A stretch of 64,000 bases of DNA from OMIS01 sp044350895. Lineage in GTDB: Bacteria > Patescibacteriota > Microgenomatia > UBA1400 > PJMF01. A program made the translations under genes and the position numbers. The first letter of the stretch is position 1. Each line of letters starts with the position of its first letter. The stretch is from positions 1-64,000 of the forward strand of contig JBILGT010000002.1 of assembly GCA_044350895.1 (NCBI GenBank), written 5' to 3'. Positions 26,242 to 34,931 of this stretch are shown one piece after another. The notes under the pieces are model-generated. The model made no database searches. It saw only the letters and a list, made by a program, of their open reading frames with translations, and was not told the DNA's origin.

Positions 26242-26247
26242 TATAAT
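26242..26247 (+). promoter_or_regulatory. -10 box of the glycosyltransferase gene
   Basis: Perfect TATAAT, 14 bases before the ATG at 26262, giving a leader of about 7 bases. It is divergent from the pth promoter 15 bases away. Confidence 0.5.
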
Positions 26248-26261
26248 ACGAGGGTAGAACT

Positions 26262-27143
26262 ATGAAAAAAGAACCAAAACCGTATTTTTCTATCGTCATA
26301 CCCGCTTTAAACGAAGAAAAATACTTACCCAATTTGCTCAGTGATTTGTCCAAACAAATCTATACCAATTTTGAAGTGATTGTAGTGGATGGCAAATCTG
26401 AAGATAAAACTGTTGAAAAGACGGCAAAGTTCAATAAACGACTACAGCTCCGCTGTGTTGTCGCTGAAAAACGTAATGTCAGCTATCAGCGGAATCTTGG
26501 TGGTGGTCTAGCAAAAGCACCCTGGGTAGTTTTCATGGATGCCGATGACCGCCTCCCTGAGAACTTTTTATTGGGCGTGCGCTACCAACTCTCTAAAGAT
26601 CCTACAGTTGACTGTTTCAGCACTCGATTGACTGCTGGAACAACCAATAAATTTGATAGATTAATTAGTAATGGATTTAACCTTGCTGTTGAATTACAGA
26701 ATAGTATGGGCAATCCAACCGGAATAGCTGCACTGCTCGGATGTAAAACGGAAGTGTTTCTCAAACATCCTTTTGATGAAAAGCAACTCTTTTTGGAGGA
26801 CGGCTTCTTCTTAAAAGAACTGACCAGTCATGGCTACTCCTACCATATTTTCACTGATCCCAAATTTATCTTGTCACTGCGCCGTTTCAAAAAAGAAGGC
26901 AATTTAAAATTACTCCAAACTGCATTCAAATATCAGCTCCATTATTTACGTGGTGGAGACTTTACCAAACCGCTTCAAGCAAAGGATTATCCCATGCTAG
27001 GTGGTAAATACTATGCCGAACTAGACAGCTCAGATCAAGAAACATGGGCGCTGACAATTTCCAATTTTATTAAAGGTGCATCACGCAAACAACTTGAGCA
27101 AGCACGAACAATTCTGAACTCCTTTAGAGATATGGAGTTTTAA
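26262..27143 (+). CDS. Glycosyltransferase family 2
   Basis: A 293-residue GT-A glycosyltransferase. The N-terminus shows the GT2 pattern: SIVIPALNEEKYLPNLL, VIVVDGKSEDKT, NLGGGLAKAPWVVFMDADDRLP (metal-binding DxD region). An acidic LFLEDGFF near 180 would supply the catalytic base. No membrane helices, so it would act at the inner face. The alpha/beta hydrolase begins 2 bases after its stop. Confidence 0.88.
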   Translation: MKKEPKPYFSIVIPALNEEKYLPNLLSDLSKQIYTNFEVIVVDGKSEDKTVEKTAKFNKRLQLRCVVAEKRNVSYQRNLGGGLAKAPWVVFMDADDRLPENFLLGVRYQLSKDPTVDCFSTRLTAGTTNKFDRLISNGFNLAVELQNSMGNPTGIAALLGCKTEVFLKHPFDEKQLFLEDGFFLKELTSHGYSYHIFTDPKFILSLRRFKKEGNLKLLQTAFKYQLHYLRGGDFTKPLQAKDYPMLGGKYYAELDSSDQETWALTISNFIKGASRKQLEQARTILNSFRDMEF

Positions 27144-27145
27144 GT

Positions 27146-27976
27146 ATGCCTACGCTCAGCTGCATAGCTGATTTCATTCCCAGTTTTGATGGTGAAAAAT
27201 TATCAGTTGTTGTCCAAGGAAACCTCAGTAATCCAAGTAAAACATTCATCTTGCTCAGTGGACTTGGTGGCGGGATTACTGCCTGGTCGTTTATTTGTGA
27301 AGAATTACTCACACTGCGCCCAGACATTCGCTGCATTGTGATGGATATGCGGGGACACAGTAGTTCAAGTCATGTATTTCCGGCAAATGAACAGAGTTTT
27401 TTTGAAGTACTGGCAAAAGATATTGCGGTTGTCTGTGAAAAATATGATTGCAAAAATCCAATTCTCGTTGGACACAGCTTGGGCGGGCTCGTTCTGCAAA
27501 CATATCTCCAATTACAACTCACTCCTACCCCGCAAAAAACAGTCCTGATCTGTACTCCAATGGTCACGCAAGTTTTGCCAGAATTTATAGGGGAGTGGGC
27601 GTACAAAGTATTAAGTAGTTGGAGCAATCTTTTCAAACACTCATTTCCTGCTATGTCGATTGCCACTCATCTCCAGCATAAAAACTCATTTGATTTTTCA
27701 CTACTTCGGATAAGTCATGACATTGTCACTGTGGGATTGGTGCAATTTGTTTTGTACTGGCTTTGTATTCTTTCTAGAAAAGGAACTCCAGTAGGAGCAT
27801 TTACCAATTACACTGTTGAGCTTATTTTTGGAACGCGAGATTTAATTCTTCCTAAGTTCAAGCAAAATCAAATTCGTTCATTTTTGCCTGATAGTCAAGT
27901 TGCAACAATTGATTCCTGTCACAACGCTGTGGTGAATGAGCCAGCCCAAGTTGGGGCAATTTTGGCGAAGATCTAG
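27146..27976 (+). CDS. Alpha/beta hydrolase
   Basis: A 276-residue alpha/beta-hydrolase. The nucleophile elbow is GHSLGGL (Ser at about 113), the acid is likely Asp in FGTRDLILPK (about 235), and the base His is in SCHNAV (about 254). The oxyanion region LLSGLGGG is near 35. Substrate not predictable. Co-transcribed with the glycosyltransferase and convergent with the ligase, with no gap. Confidence 0.85.
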   Translation: MPTLSCIADFIPSFDGEKLSVVVQGNLSNPSKTFILLSGLGGGITAWSFICEELLTLRPDIRCIVMDMRGHSSSSHVFPANEQSFFEVLAKDIAVVCEKYDCKNPILVGHSLGGLVLQTYLQLQLTPTPQKTVLICTPMVTQVLPEFIGEWAYKVLSSWSNLFKHSFPAMSIATHLQHKNSFDFSLLRISHDIVTVGLVQFVLYWLCILSRKGTPVGAFTNYTVELIFGTRDLILPKFKQNQIRSFLPDSQVATIDSCHNAVVNEPAQVGAILAKI

Positions 27977-29782
27977 TTATCCGACAATTTGTTTAACGTC
28001 TGCTGCTGTGGTGGCATCTTCCCAGCTTTTATCATCTCTAATTTTAATAAGTCTTGGAAAGCGGAGGGCAATTCCGGCTGTGTGGTTTGGAGAACGAGTA
28101 ACTTCATCTGCAGCAATTTCTGTCACTAGCTGTGGTTGAATCCACACATCAGGATGCAACTCTTTGGCAACTGAGTACAACGGAGGTTGTGTAGCGACTT
28201 TCAGAGAATCGCAGCGTTCCTTCAAATCGCGCAGTTGCTCATCACTAATACCTGTTCCAATTTTGGCAATCGTAACAATTGCTTTTTCATCGTTTAGAAT
28301 TCCCACCAAAAATGCTCCGATACCAAATGAAGTTCTTTTTCCACGTCCCACATAGTATCCCATCACAATACAATCAAGCGTGTCTTTGAGTTTGGCTTTT
28401 TCACCTTCCGCATGTTTCATCTTTACCCAGTACCAACCCTTGCGGCCACTTTGGTAGGGGGAGTCAACTTGTTTTATGACCACACCCTCAAGACCTTCAG
28501 CGAGTTTTTCCTCGTGGAAGTTTTGGAGTTGTTTTGGGTCTGTGGTAGTAATGTATGAGGTTTTAATAAATTGTTCAGTATCCTGTAAAATATCACCAAG
28601 TAGGGCTTTTCGGTCTCGCAGTGGCGTGACCAAAAGTGATTTCTCATCAACTGCCAGCACGTCAAATATAAAGAATTTCAGGGGAATAGATTTGGCAGTT
28701 TCAGCAATATCATGTTTTCGCTTACGGGTCATGGTGTCTTGAAATAATAATAACTTTCCAGTCTTAGGGTCGTAGCCAATTGCCTCACCATCGAGAATCA
28801 CTTGGTCTGCTTTGATATGCTCCACCAGCTGTTCAAGTTCTGGGAACATATGACTCGCGTCTTCCATGTTTCTGGTAAAAACTTTGACGCGTTCTCCATT
28901 TGCACTGGCAATTCCAGAACGGTTGATGTGAATCTGAACTCTCAGTCCATCGTATTTTGGCTCAACCATTACTTCATCCATTTTTTCGATCACCTCTTCA
29001 GAACTTGCCAAGACTTGGCAGAGCTGTGGTGCCACAGGAATTCCCACTTCAACAGAGTAGTCGGTCAACGCTTTTTGCCGCTCTATTTCAGAAGCTGGAG
29101 TTAAGTATGTGGCTGCCAGTTTGCCGATATCTGCTTTTTTTTGATAGGCGGCTTCCAGCATTGCACTTTCTGCTTTTGAACCTGTTGCAGACCAAGACAA
29201 GCCATCCAAAAGAGTCATCGTGGAAAATCCAAGCCGCAGTGTACCCACAATCACTCGTGATACAAATTTGGCAGACAGCGGATCAAGCGCATCAAATAGT
29301 TCTATGAGTTTGAGTAGCTTGCGCTCCTGTGAACCCTCACCTGCTTCACGAGCAATCTCAGTCAAGGCATCATAGACTTCGATAATGGAAAGTTTTTTAT
29401 CAACACTTTTATTTGTATTCTCTGTCACTACAGATTCAGCTACCAAACCAATATCACCAAGTTGTTTGTACCGCTTAAGTACTTCAGTTTCTCCACTGGA
29501 CCAATCAGTTTCACCAAATAAGGAAGTGACTTCTCCAACATTTTCTACCGGAAGACGGATACTTAAAACGCGCGCCAGCGCCCGCAGAATCATTTTTACT
29601 GAGAGTTGAAATTCCAGTGACGTGTATTGTGGGACCAACCGACCTTCAAGCAAGTAACTCGCTTGCTGCACTTCACTTGAGTCGAGCTTTTTAAAAACCT
29701 CAGCCAACTGCCCTGTCATTTCCAGGCGAGAAGCAGTTTGTTCAAGTTTTTCTAAATACGTAGAGAATTCTGAAAAATGCAT
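27977..29782 (-). CDS. lig: ATP-dependent DNA ligase, archaeal/eukaryotic type
   Basis: Seals nicks using ATP. The 601-residue length and domain order match archaeal LigB/DNA ligase I: a helical DNA-binding domain (about 1-245), an adenylation domain with motif I PKYDGLR (Lys276 takes the AMP), DGEAIGYD and EGVVIKQ, and motif V WVKMK, then an OB domain (about 430-600). The bacterial replicative ligase is normally NAD-dependent LigA; this type is typical of archaea and recurs in several CPR lineages. Whether LigA is also present cannot be seen here. Confidence 0.95.
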   Translation of the reverse strand: MHFSEFSTYLEKLEQTASRLEMTGQLAEVFKKLDSSEVQQASYLLEGRLVPQYTSLEFQLSVKMILRALARVLSIRLPVENVGEVTSLFGETDWSSGETEVLKRYKQLGDIGLVAESVVTENTNKSVDKKLSIIEVYDALTEIAREAGEGSQERKLLKLIELFDALDPLSAKFVSRVIVGTLRLGFSTMTLLDGLSWSATGSKAESAMLEAAYQKKADIGKLAATYLTPASEIERQKALTDYSVEVGIPVAPQLCQVLASSEEVIEKMDEVMVEPKYDGLRVQIHINRSGIASANGERVKVFTRNMEDASHMFPELEQLVEHIKADQVILDGEAIGYDPKTGKLLLFQDTMTRKRKHDIAETAKSIPLKFFIFDVLAVDEKSLLVTPLRDRKALLGDILQDTEQFIKTSYITTTDPKQLQNFHEEKLAEGLEGVVIKQVDSPYQSGRKGWYWVKMKHAEGEKAKLKDTLDCIVMGYYVGRGKRTSFGIGAFLVGILNDEKAIVTIAKIGTGISDEQLRDLKERCDSLKVATQPPLYSVAKELHPDVWIQPQLVTEIAADEVTRSPNHTAGIALRFPRLIKIRDDKSWEDATTAADVKQIVG

Positions 29783-29823
29783 GGGTTTAGTGTACCTCTA
29801 AAGTCGTTTTTTGAGGAGCGTGA

Positions 29824-29829
29824 TATACT
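29824..29829 (+). promoter_or_regulatory. Extended -10 upstream of the 277-residue unknown gene
   Basis: TGaTATACT, 11 bases before the ATG at 29841, giving a leader of only a few bases. Confidence 0.45.
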
Positions 29830-29840
29830 TCGGGCTATAT

Positions 29841-30674
29841 ATGCCATTATTTGAAAAAAACATTCTTTCTCAACCACAATTTAGTACAGCAGCTGATGCA
29901 AGACCTCGGTTTGAAATGACTGATGCCTTTGGCATGAATAGTGAGCAAACGCATACAGCGAGATCTTTTATATTACGATTTCTTGCTGATAGCGGAGCTG
30001 AGCCTCAAGAATTAGCTCGCCTCACTACCGAGCTCAGTGGAGTCGGCAGTTTGGCATACAATACTGTCAAATGGGTAGAGCAAATTTTTGCTACCTATGA
30101 CGCGCTGTTTCCACAGCTATATCCGGCACCTCAGGCTGTTTTGGAATTTATTACTATCACTATTCGCAGAATCCAAGCAAAAATTAACGAGCTGGATAAT
30201 TATCTCCCTGATTATATCCAAGAAATTGAGCTGACAAAATGGCTACAACTCCCCCATACCTACAATGACGGAATGTTTGATCAGGGAAAACCCACCTATA
30301 TTCAGGATATTTTACTGCAGTACATTGTTCCACCACACACAGCAGCTGAAGTTTTAATCAGAAGTGTACTGGCAAAAAGTCTGCAGCCAGAGCAACTCGG
30401 GCATGGTGCTGTTGCAGAAAGCTTTAGTATCTTAGGACAAACGATTACGCTGCAATATGATCCAAATGATAGCGCACCAGAAAAATCTCGGTACTATATT
30501 TTTGTTGGACTTCCCACACAGCGCGCTGAACAGCGTTTTAGTTTTGACACTACACAGATGCAAACTGTCACTCCAGTACTTGCTCGGATGATTGAAGTGG
30601 CTCGCCTTGAGCAAAATATTCAAGAGCAAAAGCACTATGTTATTGCGGGAGTGCGGCCAGGATCAACTTCTTAA
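29841..30674 (+). CDS. Hypothetical protein
   Basis: A 277-residue soluble protein without a recognised domain. It is mainly helical with a beta-rich C-terminal part (about 190-260). The longest frame begins at a TTG at 29811 but would contain the -10 box at 29824-29829, so the ATG at 29841 is preferred. It is divergent from the ligase gene and convergent with the glycosyltransferase-like gene. No function proposed. Confidence 0.65.
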   Translation: MPLFEKNILSQPQFSTAADARPRFEMTDAFGMNSEQTHTARSFILRFLADSGAEPQELARLTTELSGVGSLAYNTVKWVEQIFATYDALFPQLYPAPQAVLEFITITIRRIQAKINELDNYLPDYIQEIELTKWLQLPHTYNDGMFDQGKPTYIQDILLQYIVPPHTAAEVLIRSVLAKSLQPEQLGHGAVAESFSILGQTITLQYDPNDSAPEKSRYYIFVGLPTQRAEQRFSFDTTQMQTVTPVLARMIEVARLEQNIQEQKHYVIAGVRPGSTS

Positions 30675-30702
30675 GTTGACAGCGTTTGATTGCCACTACT
30701 TT

Positions 30703-32481
30703 TTATAAAAATGTTATCCATTTTTTGCAAAATTCTGCGTCACTCAACCTAAAAAGGTCAAAATCAGACACAGATCCTATTACTGGATATCTTCCTAAAT
30801 CAAATTTCGTACAGATCTTTTCATTTCGAATAGTTACTTGTGTTCCGGCATCTGCAGGCGAAGAAATGTGAGCTGATTCGCTCGCTTGAGGGGCACATTG
30901 GAGTGGGTCTTCATGAATCCAAACTACAGTATCGGGCAACGGTTCCTGAGGGCAACCCCGTATGTATTCCACCCTGCCTAGTTCATATTTTTTATTCCTA
31001 AACCCCTCAGTAAGTGTAGTCAGTGTTTTTTTATTGAAATTATTTGTATAAAACAGATACTGCTGAAACGCTACATGTGGTTCACCTGAAGATACAACGA
31101 TTTTTGAAGCTGCATCGCCATTCAATGCAACTTGAATGTATCGAGCTACTGCTTTATTGCTAAAGAAAAATGCTTCACCGTTGTATACCGGTAATCGATT
31201 TACATACAAGTTAACAAACTGAATAATACATACAAAATATATGGCTGCTATTCCCATTACGCCTGCTTTTTTAAATTTAGTTGGAATTTTCTGATATAAG
31301 TAATATGCCCCTAAACCGACAAAAACAATAAATACCACAAATAGTAACGAACTTCGTATAACATATGTTGAATTTCCTTTGTGAATGATTGACGGTAAGG
31401 GCGCAATCGCCAGTAACCCCAGTAAGTAGAAGCATACTTTTTTATGGAAAGTGAACCCCGCTAGTAAGCCAATAACTAGTAAAATTGCATCAATTAAATA
31501 AAACATCCCATGCTGATACATAGTTAAAACATGCGTACCACCTTCTCCATTAATAAATAACTTTTCCACAGAGAATGCGCCAAGGTACGTTGCAGTCATT
31601 CGCCGTACGAAATAAAGGGGTTTATTGTATATAAAGTTTTGCTGAAAACCTGGGATAGACTGTCTTCTTTCTTGTTGGACAGCTTGAGTTGCTTTATCTG
31701 TATCTGAAAAAATCAGTTCTTGGACACGATTTTTTGTTGGTTGGAATTGTAATGTTACAACGTACAGTATAAAAACGAGCACTGTGAGACTTATTGGTAA
31801 TACAACTGCATTAAAAGTAGTTGCAGCCTTATTTCTTTTTTCCCAAAAAACATATAATGCAGTGAGAATAACCAGTGGAACCAATAAAATTTTCGTACCA
31901 TGATAGGAGAGGAATCCACATAGAAATGGGAGTAAAGCAACAAGATAGTTTTTACCCTTATTCTTGATAAAGAGTAAAATTCCGAGCAAATAAAAGAAAA
32001 TTGCAAAAGTGAACTCAAAACTGGTTCTCCCGAAATACACTGCCCAAGGATTAAAACTCGCAATAAGTCCAATAGCAAAAGCTACCTTTTTATTTTCAAA
32101 AAGCTGTTTAGAAATAGAGTATAAAATTACAACTATACCCACTGATAAAAGCGCATAGGGAAGTCGCGCCATAAACAAGGAATTGGCAAAAGGACCGATG
32201 ATAATTGCTGACAAGTATGGTGGCAGTTCTGCAAGTGAACCTGTTGCACTTACTTCCTTATTCCCCCAAGAGAATAGACCTGTTGGACTCGTATATGGAA
32301 GAACTTTTCCTTGAAAATAAATCGATTTGGCAGCGTTTACATATTCAAGCTCGTCATTAGTAATCCCTGCAGGCAGTATGTGTAAAAAGCTAAAGCGCAT
32401 CACGATAGCTGCTACCAGGATAAGTAACAAATTGCTGTCGATGTGCAATCTTTTGGTAAGAATTTTCTTGAGCTCAAGCAT
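30703..32481 (-). CDS. GT-C-type membrane glycosyltransferase (PMT/ArnT-like)
   Basis: A 592-residue protein with about eleven to thirteen hydrophobic helices in the first 450 residues and an exterior C-terminal domain (about 450-592). The first exterior loop has ITNDELEYVNAA, matching the acidic DE motif by which PMT/ArnT-type enzymes bind the polyprenyl-phosphate sugar. Such enzymes move sugars from a lipid carrier to proteins or lipids outside. The ATG at 32481 was chosen because a TATACT -10 box (32495-32500) lies 13 bases upstream, inside the longer frame. Acceptor unknown; surface proteins encoded here are possible targets. Confidence 0.8.
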   Translation of the reverse strand: MLELKKILTKRLHIDSNLLLILVAAIVMRFSFLHILPAGITNDELEYVNAAKSIYFQGKVLPYTSPTGLFSWGNKEVSATGSLAELPPYLSAIIIGPFANSLFMARLPYALLSVGIVVILYSISKQLFENKKVAFAIGLIASFNPWAVYFGRTSFEFTFAIFFYLLGILLFIKNKGKNYLVALLPFLCGFLSYHGTKILLVPLVILTALYVFWEKRNKAATTFNAVVLPISLTVLVFILYVVTLQFQPTKNRVQELIFSDTDKATQAVQQERRQSIPGFQQNFIYNKPLYFVRRMTATYLGAFSVEKLFINGEGGTHVLTMYQHGMFYLIDAILLVIGLLAGFTFHKKVCFYLLGLLAIAPLPSIIHKGNSTYVIRSSLLFVVFIVFVGLGAYYLYQKIPTKFKKAGVMGIAAIYFVCIIQFVNLYVNRLPVYNGEAFFFSNKAVARYIQVALNGDAASKIVVSSGEPHVAFQQYLFYTNNFNKKTLTTLTEGFRNKKYELGRVEYIRGCPQEPLPDTVVWIHEDPLQCAPQASESAHISSPADAGTQVTIRNEKICTKFDLGRYPVIGSVSDFDLFRLSDAEFCKKWITFL

Positions 32482-32556
32482 ACGAGTACATGGAAGTATA
32501 TTCACCAAAAGTATAGGTGTATTCCAAATTATTTGCTATCTACAGTTGTTGCTGTT

Positions 32557-33648
32557 TTATTCTTTGAGCGTATACGTCACACCTTTAGTGACACCTTTTT
32601 TCTCAATGACACCTTTGGTGATTAGGTCTTTCATATCGCGCAGAATAGTATCGACTGAGACTTGCGGCAGAACACTCTGAGCATCGTCCGAGCTAACTTC
32701 GTCTTGTTGTTGGAATAACTCTAGTAAAATAATTTGTCGCTCCGATAATGCGACCTGTTTTCCCAGTTGTTTTTTGAGTTTCAAATCTTTGGATAGCTTC
32801 ATCACTTGCTGCTGAATTTTATCTATTTCCAACGCCAAGCCATAACAAAAATATTCCAGCCAATAGGTCATATCTTGATTGGGTGTTTGCTGCACAGAAA
32901 GCAGTGCTGAGTAGTATGCCTCAACATCACTGTCAAAGTACTTTTCGAGTGAGAAAAATCGTTTGAAATCATAGCCTAGCGTGTACAAAGCTAGAGTGGC
33001 AAATGCCCGAGCGGTCCGTCCATTTCCCTCAATAAATGGGTGAATGTAGACGAGTTGATAATGGGTGATAGCAGCCTGAAAAATAGGGTGGATTTTGGCG
33101 GCTTCTCCATCTTGGAGCCAGGCAAATAAATCACTGACTAAGTAGGGGATTTCGACTGAAAGTGGCGGCCGAAAGGCAATGCTGCCATCTCCCGCACTTT
33201 TGACAATCACCTGCCGGTCGCGAAATGAGCCGACATACTTATCTTCAATCAGTTTGGAAACAGTCAGTTTATGTAAAATCTTGAGCGTATCGAGGTTGAT
33301 GAGATGTTTGAACTGTGGACTTTTCTGACGATCAATCCATGAAATAACATTACGGTAGTTGATCACTTCCTGAATATCTCGCTCACGAGCCAAAATACCA
33401 GTTTTTTCCTGGACTTCCTGGGTATCAACTGATTGATCTAGACGAACGACAGCTTGCGCCTGAGCCTCAGTGAGATCATTTCCTTCAATTTTTGTACCAT
33501 AGTGAATGGTACGCGTCATAGCTTCTTCACGGAACTTGGCATCCCATGCAGGTACTAATGGCGATAAATCAATCAAAGCCTTGGCAGACTCAATACGACT
33601 GATATACGTCAATAAGTTGGTAGTTATTGAAAATTGTGGTTGAAACAT
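32557..33648 (-). CDS. Fic domain protein with C-terminal winged helix
   Basis: A 363-residue protein of the Fic/DOC family. The catalytic motif HPFIEGNGRTAR (His203) is intact, and the flap region precedes it. A TKIEGN segment at 52-57 resembles the inhibitory helix motif, although the usual first Ser/Thr is a Gly, so this may be a class II Fic with auto-inhibition. Residues about 285-360 form a winged-helix domain. Most Fic enzymes transfer AMP to target proteins; those with this layout are often autoregulated or toxin-like. Leaderless start: TACTAT 9 bases before the ATG. Confidence 0.92.
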   Translation of the reverse strand: MFQPQFSITTNLLTYISRIESAKALIDLSPLVPAWDAKFREEAMTRTIHYGTKIEGNDLTEAQAQAVVRLDQSVDTQEVQEKTGILARERDIQEVINYRNVISWIDRQKSPQFKHLINLDTLKILHKLTVSKLIEDKYVGSFRDRQVIVKSAGDGSIAFRPPLSVEIPYLVSDLFAWLQDGEAAKIHPIFQAAITHYQLVYIHPFIEGNGRTARAFATLALYTLGYDFKRFFSLEKYFDSDVEAYYSALLSVQQTPNQDMTYWLEYFCYGLALEIDKIQQQVMKLSKDLKLKKQLGKQVALSERQIILLELFQQQDEVSSDDAQSVLPQVSVDTILRDMKDLITKGVIEKKGVTKGVTYTLKE

Positions 33649-33657
33649 AGCCTGAGA

Positions 33658-33663
33658 ATAGTA
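33658..33663 (-). promoter_or_regulatory. -10 box of the Fic gene (leaderless start)
   Basis: TACTAT on the minus strand, 9 bases before the ATG at 33648. Confidence 0.45.
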
Positions 33664-33705
33664 CTAAGTGTATCATTTATTTTTGCATTTTGTGCAAGGA
33701 AAAAC

Positions 33706-33734
33706 TTGATTTGCTCCCCTTTTTGTCCTATAAT
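33706..33734 (+). promoter_or_regulatory. Promoter of a probable small RNA
   Basis: TTGATT (33706-33711), a 17-base spacer and perfect TATAAT (33729-33734). Initiation is expected near 33741. No start codon with a convincing long frame follows. Confidence 0.65.
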
Positions 33735-33740
33735 ATTTAT

Positions 33741-33880
33741 TTGTGGTGAGCGTGGGTGGATTACATCGCGTAATTCATACTGCAATCACATGGCAACCGC
33801 GCTCATTCTCGGCGATTTAGACATCGTGGATGTTCTCTTCGGAGGAGATGAATACCACTAAAAAAATCGCTCACTCACGG
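33741..33880 (+). ncRNA. Candidate structured non-coding RNA (class unknown)
   Basis: A 380-base gap between the Fic gene and nnrD holds a strong plus-strand promoter and then sequence with several pairings. GTGAGCG (33746-33752) pairs with CGCTCAC (33868-33874) to close the RNA. A hairpin at 33830-33849 is capped by the stable C(UUCG)G tetraloop, and CGAT/ATCG pair at 33813-33826. A competing pairing GTGGT (33743-33747) with ACCAC (33854-33858) is possible. It lacks landmarks of tmRNA, RNase P RNA and SRP RNA; a 6S-like RNA cannot be excluded. A 28-codon frame starting ATG at 33848 after GGAGG is an alternative reading. The 3' end is uncertain. Confidence 0.45.
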
Positions 33881-33950
33881 GAGCAAAAAATCTACAACTT
33901 CACACTTTCAAACAAGCATCAAGACCTTCTGTGACCCAGGAGATCTTTTT

Positions 33951-33972
33951 GCATCTGCTTCACTACAGATGC
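33951..33972. other. Perfect 7-bp hairpin in the gap before nnrD
   Basis: GCATCTG, an 8-base loop, then CAGATGC. A run of T precedes it on the plus strand rather than following, so it is not a standard terminator in either direction. Role unknown; it could lie at the 3' end of the small RNA transcript or in the nnrD 3' region. Confidence 0.4.
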
Positions 33973-34028
33973 CCTCTCTTGGCACATTTTTCAAAAAAAT
34001 TCTTTTGGAGATACTTTACGTTGCGTTG

Positions 34029-34904
34029 TTACTGCTTCAGTGATTCCCACAGAACTTTTGGGACTGCTTCCACCAAATCACTGGCATTGAAAAATGGCCC
34101 TACCGACTGCGCCAAATATTCACCGGCCTGTTTGTTTGTATAGCTTCCCACCACAGCAGCAGTGCATGCATCATGAGTGGTATACAAAGCGGCTATTAAA
34201 CCTGCCAAAACGTCCCCTGTTCCACCTTTTGTCATGCCTGGGTTCCCTCCAGATACTTCAATTATTTCGTCTCCCTGATATACAAAATCATGTGGCCCTT
34301 TCAAAACTATCGTGATTCCCATTGCTAGCAATTTCTGTAGTACTTCTGTTTCACTTGCACTCGGCAGATTTTCGCTGTGTTCTATATTTCCCATAAGACG
34401 GTGTAGCTCTTGATGGTGTGGCGTGACAATCACGTTGGGAGTTAAAAAGTGTGGCTCCACCATCTGCAATGCACCTGCATCAATCACCCATTTCTTTTGT
34501 GGATATTTTTTGAGCAGATAATTAACAATTTTGTGAGTGTCATCATTCCACTCTGCTTCAGTGGGTGGAGTGTCAAAGTCTTGTGACTTAGCATCATGTC
34601 GTTCCATCCCAGGTCCAATGAGAACTGCATCTGCCTCTTCCAAATAACTTTCCAAGTCAGATCGTCGCACTACTATCCCATTCCAAAATGCACCTTTAGC
34701 TTCCTCAACCAACTGGTTATTGCTAGGTACTGAGGTATAGAAAACCATGTCTACAAATTTACTCGCCACATCCAAACTCCACTTGCTGGCGGCGTGAAAT
34801 AAGTTTGATCCACCAATGATAAGAAGCTTGCCGTTTTGTCCTTTGTGAGAACTTGCCGCAGGAAGTTTAATTTTGTCTAAATATGATTGCACTGTAGATG
34901 ACAT
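34029..34904 (-). CDS. nnrD: ADP-dependent NAD(P)H-hydrate dehydratase
   Basis: Repairs hydrated NAD(P)H by ADP-dependent dehydration. The 291-residue protein has the ribokinase-like fold of the YjeF C-terminal/CARKD family: LLIIGGSNLFHAA near the start, LIGPGMER, VIDAGAL, VTPHHQELHRLMG, VLKGPHDFVY and the nucleotide/phosphate motif GNPGMTKGGTGDVLAGLIAA. The epimerase half of bifunctional NnrD/Nnr is absent, so it is a stand-alone dehydratase. TAAAAT lies 8 bases before the ATG. Confidence 0.92.
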   Translation of the reverse strand: MSSTVQSYLDKIKLPAASSHKGQNGKLLIIGGSNLFHAASKWSLDVASKFVDMVFYTSVPSNNQLVEEAKGAFWNGIVVRRSDLESYLEEADAVLIGPGMERHDAKSQDFDTPPTEAEWNDDTHKIVNYLLKKYPQKKWVIDAGALQMVEPHFLTPNVIVTPHHQELHRLMGNIEHSENLPSASETEVLQKLLAMGITIVLKGPHDFVYQGDEIIEVSGGNPGMTKGGTGDVLAGLIAALYTTHDACTAAVVGSYTNKQAGEYLAQSVGPFFNASDLVEAVPKVLWESLKQ

Positions 34905-34931
34905 ATGTGGTTATTTTACTATGAAGATGCT

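Noticed and set aside
33634..33861. A 75-codon plus-strand frame across the Fic/RNA gap
   Set aside because: It overlaps the Fic start region and contains the RNA promoter; no ribosome site. The structured RNA is the better reading.
33860..33900. Possible terminator with GCTC/GAGC and A/T runs
   Set aside because: The stem is only about four pairs and the T run fits poorly for either flanking gene.
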